Assembly: GCA_947489085.1 (NCBI GenBank)
Contig: CANLCJ010000006.1
Location: 59,345 to 123,344, forward strand
DNA: 64,000 bases
Direction of reading: 5' to 3'
Source: an uncultured Flavobacteriaceae bacterium
GTDB taxonomy: Bacteria; Bacteroidota; Bacteroidia; Flavobacteriales; Flavobacteriaceae
The position numbers were made by a program, and so were the translations under genes. The notes under the pieces are model-generated. The model was given only the letters and a program-made list of their open reading frames with translations, did not search any database and had not been told where the DNA came from. Below are positions 45,658 to 54,700 of the stretch, piece after piece (the stretch's first letter is position 1; each line of letters begins with the position of its first letter).

Positions 45658-46434
45658 CTATCTAAAAACATTTAAATAGTACTTGGGAGATGTGCCGTAA
45701 ATTTTTTTAAATAATCGAGAAAAATGACTTAAGTCATGAAACTCGTAATCGTAAGTTGCTTCTGTAATAGATTTTTTTCCGCACTTTAAATCTACTTTTG
45801 CCTTTTCTAATTTAAATAGTGTGATGTATGCCTGAGGCGTAATTCCTATCTGTTTTTTAAAAGCTCTTATAAAATGATATTTGCTTACATGAAATTGTTT
45901 TGCTAAAAAATCTGTATCTATTGTTCTTGTTAAATTTTTTTCAATTAGAGCATTAAAAATGTCTATAGAAAATCTTGTGTTATTTTCGTTTAGAGTTTCC
46001 TTTTTATATTTAACAACCTTTTTCAACGTATCTTCAAAGAGATGCACGTTATTTTTATGTTGAAACAATGTGTTTATCTGTTCGAATAACTGCATATCAT
46101 TAATTGCAGGTGCTATTTTATGAACTTTTTTCCCATTGTTAAAGTAAGCCAGTAGCTCTGGATTTACATAAATAGTTTTGTAGCTATACCCCATTTCTCC
46201 TAACGATGCGTTTTTATGGATTTCATTTACTTGTGCTACACCTACTGTGTTAGAGGGCATGATGATTTTAGAATTTTGATTTTCAAAAACTTCTGTGCCA
46301 CGTGTAATTATAGATATACAAAAAGTATCGTGCTTATGGAAAGGAAAATGGCCTACATCTTGAGAGGCTTCGAATAACTCTATCCCATCGAAAAAATCTA
46401 ATTTATTAAAGGTAAAGGCAGAAGAAGGTTTCAT
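45658..46434 (-). CDS. AraC family transcriptional regulator
   Basis: 258 residues. An N-terminal cupin-like sensor domain (HFPFHKHDTFCISIITRG) is followed by a C-terminal double helix-turn-helix (DTDFLAKQFHVSKYHFIRAF, then a second helix pair ending FHDLSHFSRLFKKIYGTSP). The FSRLFKKxxGxSPxxY ending is diagnostic. Its ligand and targets are unknown. It lies just upstream of the double-HExxH gene on the same strand but may be transcribed separately. Confidence 0.9.
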   Translation of the reverse strand: MKPSSAFTFNKLDFFDGIELFEASQDVGHFPFHKHDTFCISIITRGTEVFENQNSKIIMPSNTVGVAQVNEIHKNASLGEMGYSYKTIYVNPELLAYFNNGKKVHKIAPAINDMQLFEQINTLFQHKNNVHLFEDTLKKVVKYKKETLNENNTRFSIDIFNALIEKNLTRTIDTDFLAKQFHVSKYHFIRAFKKQIGITPQAYITLFKLEKAKVDLKCGKKSITEATYDYEFHDLSHFSRLFKKIYGTSPKYYLNVFR

Positions 46435-46541
46435 TTACAGTTATATTTTAATCAAAAAACATCATTTTTTATCTTAATTGCAAGAAAACACTTCGTATTC
46501 CTAAGGTAATTACAAAAAAAGATAAATTTAGCTTGTTCACA

Positions 46542-47996
46542 CTAAATTAAAGGCGACCATAATCTACAATAGGATTCTTTGAATTTTTCAAGCTTTGAGC
46601 GTGTATTCCAATCTTCTTGCCTTATTTGTTCGCTATCTTTTAAGTCTTCTAGAAAATGTTCTTTTAACTCTTTGCTATGGTCTTTATTGTAGATAAAAGC
46701 ATTAATTTCAAAATTGATATTAAAACTTCTGTAATCCATATTAGATGTGCCAATAGTGGAAAATAAGTCGTCTACAACTAGAGTTTTAGCATGAATAAAC
46801 CCCTTAGTGTACTTGTATATTTTTACTTGTCCTGCTAAAAGCTGCTCTAAATAAGAATTTGTGGCATGCTGTACAACCCAAGAGTCTGATATTTTCGGAA
46901 TTAAAATACGTACATCTACATCGCTTTTAGCGGCAACTAATAGCGCTGTAATTATTTGATCGTTGGGTACAAAATATGGTGTTGTAATGTATACGTATTT
47001 TTTAGCTGTTGCTATGGCTAAAAAAATGGCTTCCATAATTTTTGGAGTATCTGTGTCTGGGCCACTAGATGCTATTTGCATAGCTGTATCTGTAGCTGTT
47101 TTTACTTCTGGAAAATAGGTTTTATTTATCTCCATTCTGGTGTTGGACACAAAATCCCAAGTGGTAAAAAAATTAATTTGTAACGATTTTACAGCCTCAC
47201 CTTCTATACGTAAATGCGTATCTCTCCAAAACACACCTTTATTGGTATCGTTTAAATACTCATCTGCTATATTTATACCACCTACGTAAGCCGTGTGGCC
47301 ATCCATAACTGCAATTTTACGATGGTTTCTGTAATTCATTTTCCCTGTAAATTTGGAGAAAATTACTGGCATAAAAGGATAATTTAAAACTCCAGAAGCT
47401 TTTAACTTTGCTCTGGTTTTAGATGATAGTTTGCTCCCAACATCGTCATAAATTAATTTTACTTGAAGTCCTTCTTCTGCTTTTTGGCACAAAAGGTCTA
47501 GTATCTTGGTTCCTATTACATCGTCTTTAATAATATAATATTCGAAATGGATATGGTGTTGGGCTGCTTTTATATCTTTAAAAAGTGCATTAAACGTTTG
47601 TGTCCCGTTTTTTAGAATTTTAATATTATTATTTAGCGTTAGCGGAGATTTATTTTGTCCTTGCAATAATTTTATAAGTTTAACCTTAGCGCCCAAAGCG
47701 GTATTAACAGCTTTTATTTGGGCGTTAGTTAAAGCTAAAGACTTATGTATGTCTTGTATTACGGATTGGCTAAGAATTCGTTTTCTATTGAAAATTTTAT
47801 TTTTTCTATATTCTTGCCCAAACAAGTAATATACAACTAAGCCTAAAAAAGGAAAGAAGATTAAAACTGCTATGTATGATAGGGTTTTGGTTGGATTTAC
47901 GTTTTTAAGTATAACGGTAATTACTGCAGATACAGCTATTACGTAATTAAATACAATTAAAAACACCCAAAAATTCCCTTTTACATACTCTAACAT
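46542..47996 (-). CDS. cls: Cardiolipin synthase
   Basis: 484 residues. Two N-terminal membrane segments (VFLIVFNYVIAVSAVITVIL and a second ending VVYYLFGQEYR) are followed by two phospholipase D motifs: HRKIAVMDGHTAYVGGIN (about residues 224-241) and HAKTLVVDDLFSTIGTSNMD (about 403-422). The enzyme condenses two phosphatidylglycerols or related lipids at the inner membrane. The lytic transglycosylase gene lies 5 nt away upstream on the same strand, so they may form an operon. Confidence 0.93.
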   Translation of the reverse strand: MLEYVKGNFWVFLIVFNYVIAVSAVITVILKNVNPTKTLSYIAVLIFFPFLGLVVYYLFGQEYRKNKIFNRKRILSQSVIQDIHKSLALTNAQIKAVNTALGAKVKLIKLLQGQNKSPLTLNNNIKILKNGTQTFNALFKDIKAAQHHIHFEYYIIKDDVIGTKILDLLCQKAEEGLQVKLIYDDVGSKLSSKTRAKLKASGVLNYPFMPVIFSKFTGKMNYRNHRKIAVMDGHTAYVGGINIADEYLNDTNKGVFWRDTHLRIEGEAVKSLQINFFTTWDFVSNTRMEINKTYFPEVKTATDTAMQIASSGPDTDTPKIMEAIFLAIATAKKYVYITTPYFVPNDQIITALLVAAKSDVDVRILIPKISDSWVVQHATNSYLEQLLAGQVKIYKYTKGFIHAKTLVVDDLFSTIGTSNMDYRSFNINFEINAFIYNKDHSKELKEHFLEDLKDSEQIRQEDWNTRSKLEKFKESYCRLWSPLI

Positions 47997-48001
47997 CTGG
48001 T

Positions 48002-48922
48002 TTAGTTATAATGCCCTTTTTTTGGTATTTCGATTTCGTATACTTTTCGCGATTTGTTATTTAAATGGGGTTCTCTTAACCAAGGGTTGTGTAATTTTAA
48101 TATTTTGTAGTTTACCCCAAAACGCTCTGCAAAGGCTACAAAATCTGTAACAACGGTATCTACTTCCACCTTATACGTTGGTACATTGGTGTATAAATCT
48201 TTAGCTCTAAAGTTAAAACCATAACGGTCTGGATGGGATAGTATTTCTTTTAATGCTACAATTCTAAACACATAACGTCCTGTTTCTTCCCCTAACAGTA
48301 AATCGTAATAGGTGGTTGCGTTTTGTTCTCTAAGTCTTCTGGATACGCCTGCATTACCAGCATTGTATGCTGCTGCCGCAAGTGTCCACGTACCGAGTTG
48401 GTGTTTTGCTCGTAAAAGGTATTTACAGGCTACTTCTGTGGCTTTTTCTAAATGGTAACGTTCGTCTACATTATTGTTTATCTCTAATCCGTTTTCTTTT
48501 CCCGTTACTTTTAAAATTTGCCAAACCCCTCTTGCCCCTGCTGGAGATACAGCATTTGTTAAACCACTTTCTATAACGGCTAAATATTTAAAATCGTCTG
48601 GCACACCATATTTGGCGAGTATGGGCTCTATAATTGAGAAGTACTTTTTTGCGCGTTTAAACATGAGTAACCCGTTAGATTGCCAATAGGTGTTTACCAA
48701 CAATTCTCTATCCATACGCTCCAAAATGTCTGGGTTTTGTAGTGGCATTTGCTCTCCTGCAAAGTTTAAATCTTCTGGTATTTGTATGGCATAGACATTA
48801 TAATCGTTTATAATCTTTTTTTCAAAATTTTCATCTGTAGGCGCGTCTTGCAAAGCATAAGTAAATAATAGACAGAGGCTCAACAAACCTATAAATGCAA
48901 GTATTTTTTGTACAATCTTCAT
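48002..48922 (-). CDS. Lytic transglycosylase (MltD-like, SLT domain)
   Basis: 306 residues with a signal peptide. The SLT catalytic domain holds the glutamate in YLAVIESGLTN (about residues 111-121), then SPAGARGVWQI and AAAAYNAGNAGVSRRL, the classic GxxQ-x-AYNxG layout. The C-terminal part (LKLHNPWLREPHL and EIEIPKKG) looks like a degenerate LysM-type wall-binding region. It cleaves peptidoglycan glycan strands in the periplasm. Confidence 0.9.
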   Translation of the reverse strand: MKIVQKILAFIGLLSLCLLFTYALQDAPTDENFEKKIINDYNVYAIQIPEDLNFAGEQMPLQNPDILERMDRELLVNTYWQSNGLLMFKRAKKYFSIIEPILAKYGVPDDFKYLAVIESGLTNAVSPAGARGVWQILKVTGKENGLEINNNVDERYHLEKATEVACKYLLRAKHQLGTWTLAAAAYNAGNAGVSRRLREQNATTYYDLLLGEETGRYVFRIVALKEILSHPDRYGFNFRAKDLYTNVPTYKVEVDTVVTDFVAFAERFGVNYKILKLHNPWLREPHLNNKSRKVYEIEIPKKGHYN

Positions 48923-48955
48923 GAATCACTAAGTTTTTATTAAAGGTAGAATTTT

Positions 48956-49624
48956 TCAGCTGTTATTTAAAATTAAACGTGGCAAATTCTCATTAAACCA
49001 CTTGTATTTATTTATAATAGCAATATGAGTTCCACCTCTTATATTGATATGGTTTTTAATGTATTTAACTGGAAAAACAGGATCGTTATCGCCATGTATG
49101 TGTATAATATCTTCTCGATAAGTATCTTGCTCCCAACACACTATTTGCGCTATTGCCCAACTTAAATAGTAACTGTCGTTAACAGACAAATATTTCTTAT
49201 ACAATTCTAAGCGCTTTACCATAGTTTCTCCAAAGGCATATTTTTCTAAAACATCAATTTTACTAGCAAGTTGTGTGGGTAAAAGTTTATAAGCACCCGT
49301 TGTTCTAGCGAGTTGCATTTTAACAGGTAATTCGTGTTTTGTTTTTACGCTAGAAACTATAATTAGTTGCTCTACAGCTATGTGTTTATCGATTTCTTGT
49401 ACGAGCACACCTCCAAAAGAAACGCCCAATAATATGGGATTTTCATGTTTAATATGTGCTGAAATTCTTAATGCATAAGCGCCTAAAGCTTCTTCTTTTA
49501 ATGGAAGTATCCACTCTAAAAAATGCAATTTAAATTGCGATTCTGGAAGGCGTATGTATTCGAAAATAAGCGGACTTGCAGCCATACCTGGCATTAAATA
49601 CACATGCTTTATCTCCTGACCCAT
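48956..49624 (-). CDS. Alpha/beta hydrolase
   Basis: 222 residues. It shows an oxyanion region PGMAASPLIFEYI near the N-terminus and the nucleophile elbow LLGVSFGGVLVQEI (GxSxG, about residues 91-95). The acid is in HIHGDNDPVFPVKYI and the catalytic histidine in RGGTHIAI. The catalytic triad is therefore complete. There is no signal peptide. The substrate is unknown. Confidence 0.82.
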   Translation of the reverse strand: MGQEIKHVYLMPGMAASPLIFEYIRLPESQFKLHFLEWILPLKEEALGAYALRISAHIKHENPILLGVSFGGVLVQEIDKHIAVEQLIIVSSVKTKHELPVKMQLARTTGAYKLLPTQLASKIDVLEKYAFGETMVKRLELYKKYLSVNDSYYLSWAIAQIVCWEQDTYREDIIHIHGDNDPVFPVKYIKNHINIRGGTHIAIINKYKWFNENLPRLILNNS

Positions 49625-49661
49625 AATATCTTAAGTGTTAAAACTAGACAAAATATCGATT

Positions 49662-49677
49662 TATTTTTGTACTTTTG
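49662..49677 (+). promoter_or_regulatory. Two overlapping candidate -7 elements upstream of the acetyltransferase gene
   Basis: TATTTTTG (49662-49669) and TACTTTTG (49670-49677) both match TAnnTTTG and lie about 65-80 nt before the ATG at 49743. No clear -33 element accompanies them. Confidence 0.4.
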
Positions 49678-49742
49678 TACAAATTTAGACAAATAGTGTA
49701 CACTATTGTCATATTCACTTCATATTAATAAACAATTAAACT

Positions 49743-50039
49743 ATGGTTGAAGCTGCAGAACTCATTGACAATGACTTTTTACGCCAATTTGAAATGCAAA
49801 TGGATGGTCATCTTGCTAAGATTGAATACTCTTTACAAGAGCGAAAGATTTTCTTAACAAAATTAATTGTACCTGAAGACATTGATAATGAAGATTTTAA
49901 AACAGATTTCATGACTGCTGTTTTCGAGAAAATTGGAGAGCGTAATTTGAGCGTCATGCCTACCTGCCCTTGTATTGCTAAGTTTGTAAGAAGCAACAGA
50001 AAATACAAGCGTATGCTACCTGTTGGGGTTAGGATTTAA
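49743..50039 (+). CDS. Small GCN5-related acetyltransferase-like protein (YjdJ type)
   Basis: A 98-residue protein of the short GNAT-like family (Acetyltransf_CG). The pattern is HLAKIEYSLQERKIFLTKLIVPEDI followed by a helix and SVMPTCPCIAKFVRSNRKY, which corresponds to the conserved P-x-C-P-(x)n-Y tail of the family. The acetyl-CoA pyrophosphate loop usually found between the halves is poorly conserved here (NEDFKTDFMTAVFEKIGE). It may thus be an inactive or atypical member. It has its own promoter region and terminator. Confidence 0.65.
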   Translation: MVEAAELIDNDFLRQFEMQMDGHLAKIEYSLQERKIFLTKLIVPEDIDNEDFKTDFMTAVFEKIGERNLSVMPTCPCIAKFVRSNRKYKRMLPVGVRI

Positions 50040-50058
50040 TAACTTAACATACTAAAAT

Positions 50059-50101
50059 AAAACGCCAAAAACTTACTTAAAACGTAAATTTTTGGCGTTT
50101 T
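50059..50101. terminator. Bidirectional intrinsic terminator
   Basis: A perfect 13-bp stem, AAAACGCCAAAAA (50059-50071) with TTTTTGGCGTTTT (50089-50101), ends the acetyltransferase gene. It could also stop minus-strand transcripts from the operon to its right. The remaining gap to 50361 shows nothing else. Confidence 0.85.
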
Positions 50102-50361
50102 TTATGCGTTTTATTTTTCTCAGTAAACTAAACTACATTTAAATTGAGAACATATTAGTGAACTATTTAATAAATTTGGTGCAATTTTTAAACGCTTTAT
50201 GTTTGTTTTTAATGTTAATTTCAAATTCTTTTTAAGCAGGTGTTTTGTAATTTAAAGGAGGGCGGCATCTTTCATAATTATACTACTTTTAATATATAAG
50301 TTATAGCCTTAGACAGCTCAATACGCACTTCCTTCTCTTTAATCTTTTGTTTTCTTGTTAC

Positions 50362-51702
50362 TTATAAATTTTTCTTTTTTTTGATGGATTGTGTGTTTCT
50401 TGTATACCCGCTATCTAATTTTACTTCTTTGATAGGAATGGCTCCAACTTTATGCGCTTTTTCTACGCGAATAGATAGGTTCTCTCGTTCTAAGATCTCT
50501 CGGATTTCGGTAAAGTCGTCGCACCAAATATCTTCTTGGTGTTTGTCTAAACTCTTACTCCTTTCTTGAGATCTGTCTTCGTCTGCCACTACTCTTGCCT
50601 GAATTCTCGACAAGTTCTTTGGGCTCATAAACTCCACTCCATATAAAGAGTTTTTGGATTTTTTTACTACCAATCGTCCGTTTTCTACCCAAGCAGTTTC
50701 CATGCTATCGTTAACTTCATATCCTGCTTTAGTTAGCGCTTTTTTAATTGCATTTCTACGGGTTTCTACAATGATATTCTCCGAGAGTTGTTCGTACAAC
50801 CGCTTGGCTTTTTGAGCTGCTTCTTTAATGTTTTCAGTGTTATTTTTCGTTAATAGTAATTCCCATTTTACAATTAAAGTCAATTCTTGATTTAACCCTT
50901 TTAGTTGTTTTATAGCCTTGCTTAATTCTTTTTTGGCGGTTCTTAATTCCGTTAGTGCTTTGTGGAAAGTCGCGGCTTCTAGAATTAAGGAATCTAGCCG
51001 CATTGTGTAATGCGTATCTCTTTGATTTAGCAGATTCGCTCTTTGTAAAAACTCTTGAATTTTGTTTTGAGAAATATCATCAACATACATCGCTCTTAAG
51101 GTTTGCTCAAACTTTTGCTGTCTGCCTAATTCTTTAGGAATTCCTTTACGCCATTCTTCTACAGACAATAAGGAGTCTTCTGCCGACAGTCGCTTTTGAA
51201 TTTCCTTTTGTTCGATAGTCAAACGTCCTTGTTGGTGCAAGGCTGCTTTCAATTTATCGTATAGGACATCTACTTGCTGGCTGAACCGCTTTACGCTTTC
51301 TTTAGTTACTAGTTTGGGTTCGTCAATGGCTTGAAACGAAATGTCTTTTTCTTGCAACAGTTTTTGCAATTCACCATGTGTACTTTTCAACTGTCGATAA
51401 TGATTCCAGGTAGTTGTTTTCTCTTTGGTAATTTTCTTTACCAATTTGGTTTTCTCCTCTTCCAAATACTTAATTTGATTCGGAACTTCGCGTTCAATCT
51501 TCACATAATCGTCTATCGAAATAGCTTGGTAGTGTGCTAAAATTTCTTCCAAACCACGAATCAGTTCATCATCGAGTACGTTGTTTTTTTGGGCGTACTC
51601 CTTCAGGTTTTCAATGGCATGTTGCAATCGAATTAACCATCGCGTTTTAATTATTTGTCGCTCTTTAGGCGTAACAATTCTTACTACTTTGGGTCCGCTC
51701 AT
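50362..51702 (-). CDS. Coiled-coil protein, last gene of the AAA/rSAM/kinase-helicase operon
   Basis: A 446-residue protein starting MSGPKVVRIVTPKERQ. It then consists largely of charged helices and coiled coils (about residues 30-330). A small mixed alpha/beta C-terminal region follows (MSPKNLSRIQARVVADEDRS, then IWCDDFTEI), ending basic. No enzymatic motif is visible. The MSGPKVVRIVT opening looks like a conserved N-terminal tag. Its ATG overlaps the stop of the giant helicase gene (ATGA, 4 nt), so it is translationally coupled to it. It is likely a structural, sensor or adaptor subunit of the same system. Confidence 0.75.
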   Translation of the reverse strand: MSGPKVVRIVTPKERQIIKTRWLIRLQHAIENLKEYAQKNNVLDDELIRGLEEILAHYQAISIDDYVKIEREVPNQIKYLEEEKTKLVKKITKEKTTTWNHYRQLKSTHGELQKLLQEKDISFQAIDEPKLVTKESVKRFSQQVDVLYDKLKAALHQQGRLTIEQKEIQKRLSAEDSLLSVEEWRKGIPKELGRQQKFEQTLRAMYVDDISQNKIQEFLQRANLLNQRDTHYTMRLDSLILEAATFHKALTELRTAKKELSKAIKQLKGLNQELTLIVKWELLLTKNNTENIKEAAQKAKRLYEQLSENIIVETRRNAIKKALTKAGYEVNDSMETAWVENGRLVVKKSKNSLYGVEFMSPKNLSRIQARVVADEDRSQERSKSLDKHQEDIWCDDFTEIREILERENLSIRVEKAHKVGAIPIKEVKLDSGYTRNTQSIKKKKNL

Positions 51703-54700
51703 AAGTTAGTGTTTAAGGCTTGTTCTATCGCTTCTTTTAATCGATTTTGTTCTACTTCGGTATCTTTCAACCAGCGGTAAGATGTGGTTCTATGAATTAT
51801 TGGAATGGTTTTCTTCAAAACTTGTAATCGCCACAATTCACGATATCTAGCGTTTTTCAACAAAGTGTTTTTTGGTGCATCACACTCAATCCCCAAAACA
51901 AATCGACCATTATTTTCGATGGCTAAATCCAAATAAAACACATTATAATCGTTATTTTCTACAACTTCATACCCTAAACTTTCTACATAGGATTTCACTG
52001 TATTCTTTAACCCATTGTTTTTTAATTGTATGTCTTCTATTGCATTCTTTGCCGAAAGTATTTTCAATTTGTTCGTAGCAACTTCAATTTGACCATTGGA
52101 ATGCATCTCCGAAAAGTTAAGGTAAGATTGAATGAAATCTCTAGGTTTGGAAAGTGGTCGGCCTGTAGATAAAGCATCGGAAATGTCTTTGATTGGCATC
52201 GATGTGGCAATAACTACTTTGTAGCGTGCACGAGTAATAGCAACATTTAAACGCCGTTCTCCCCCTCGGTGCCCTAAAGCTCCAAAATTTCTTCGGAATA
52301 CACCATGTGGATTCAAGCCGAATGTGGTGCTAAACAATATCATATCGCGTTCGTCTCCTTGTACATTTTCTACATTCTTTACAAAGAACCCCATGTCTTC
52401 TCCTTCTTGCTGCTTGTTTCGTTCGTGGTTTAACACGGCTCGAAAAGCTTCGTCAGTCTGTTCGCGCTCCTGAATTTTATCCTCAATAAGCTCTGCTTGC
52501 TTTTTGTTGAATGTTACAATTCCCGCACTAAATCGTTCGGATTCGGGTAGCTTCCAGTGTTCTGAAATGTAATCAATTAAAGCATCTGCCTCTGCTTTGT
52601 TGGTTTGCTCATCGTAAATTCCATTGATGCGTAAAACTTCCAGTGGTTTATTACTGATAATTTCGTTCTTAGGGTGGTAAGCAGGAACATGCAATTGCCC
52701 TCCGTAAAAAGCATGATTAGAGAATTTAATTAAAGATTGAAATTGAGATCTATAGTGTATTTCTAAGGTTGTTACTGGTAACACCGATTTTGCCAAGGTT
52801 AGTAAATCCGGACAATCTTTAACTTCTTTACGGTTCCAAGCATCTTCATAGCTTGCCAGTTCTTCCTCTGAATGATCTTCACTCAAACTTAACTCTTGGC
52901 TGTCTTCATCGTCGTCCATTTTTTGTGCAAAGAAACCTGTGGGAGGCATTTGTTTTTCATCTCCACTTACAATAACTCTTTTGGCGCGATAGAGCGCAGG
53001 AATTGCATGGTCGATAAGCATTTGTGAGGCTTCATCAAAAATTACCACATCGAACACTCCTGATTGTAGTGGAATGGCTTGAGATACAACTTCGGGGCTC
53101 ATCAACCAAACGGGGCGCAAATCCATCAATCCAATTTCGGTTCCTAAACTGATAAATTCTCGTAATTTTTTATAGTTATTTCCACGCAATCGAGTAATGC
53201 TATTCCACTCTGTTTTCGATCCTAATTTGCTAACATCGATGCTAAGTTTTAACAATTGTCGATTAAGATCTCGAATTTTTCCAAGTAAGTTTTCTAATGA
53301 TGTTACATTGAGCTGAATTTCGTGTTCACTCATTAATAAAGAGGGCGATTTTTTTTCGATACGTTGTTTCCACCCTAGCAACCCTTCTCTTCGAACTGTG
53401 TTTTGAATTACACCACTCCATTCTCCAGAAGAGAACTCTTTTATTTGGTCTTCATACGCTCTAAGTAAACTGAACAATTTTAACAAACTCTTGCGATTAT
53501 TTCCTACTCCTAAGCGCATTCTAAATTTCTGGTATGGACTATAGTGCTCCATATCTAACAACATTTGTTGCAAGGTAGAAATGTTGGTATTGTTCTTTCT
53601 AATTTTTATGGCAAACGCTTCTGCAATTTCAGGTTCTAACCATTCTGCTAGAGGTGCTAGCTTTTTTTGGGAAGCCTGTCGAGATTCGAAACGTTTATAC
53701 GCGTCTTGCAGTTGGGTTGGAAATTTTTGATATTGAGAAACCTTTCCTGCTTTTAACAGTTTTCTGGCTTCATCTTTTAACGGACAACTTTTAATAAGAG
53801 CTACCCATTGAATGGCGTCTTGTAATTCTGTGTTTTGGCTTCCAATTTTTGCTCGCAAGAGTTTGGCTTCTGTAAGCTCCTCTTTAGTAACTTTTAGTTT
53901 ATTGAGTTGTTTGAAAAACAAACTTCTATAGTTTCGGAATAATTGCTCTTGTTTTATAGCAGTGGCAAGCTCTTTAACCGATAGAGACTTGAGTTCGACG
54001 TGTTGGTGTTTTAGTATTTTTTTGAGTCGGCTTTTGTGAACATAACCAAAAGGATTCAGATATTTAAAAAAAGAGGTCCTTAAAAAATAATTACAACTAT
54101 TTGCGAGTTTCTCCAGCGCTTCATCGTCTAACTTCTGCAAGCTTACTGAGAAGTACTCGAATTGTAAATTTTCGATTAATTCTCCTAATTGACTGGCGAT
54201 TTTATCAAGCGCTTTAGAAATATCTTGCGCAACAGAGATGTTATTGTATTCGTCGTACAACACATCAAACCAATGTTGAATTTTAAGCACATCGTTTTCT
54301 GAAATGTTTCTAATTTTCTGTCCATGTTGGTCTACCCAATCACCATAAAATTGAGCTTCAGGACCATCAAGTGCATTGGAGGTCTTGCTCAAACAAGCAA
54401 TTCGTTTTTCTTCTGCTTGATGAAATTGATTTAAATCTTCTTGGACTGCATTTCGTGTAGCTTCGTCAAATTGAGCAAGTTTAAGATGCACCAACGTGCT
54501 ATTTTCATAGGCTGAAGGCATCCAATAATGAATTAAACCTTTAACTTGTTCTTCGAGTTGATTAAGTTCGTCTGCTGTTTTTAATTCAAGGAATCCGCGG
54601 GCTTCGGGAACATCAATATATGCTTTGGATTGCAATGCAATTAACTCAGAAAGAATATTTCTATACGTTGCCCCAGAAACGGCATCCACCACATGAATTT

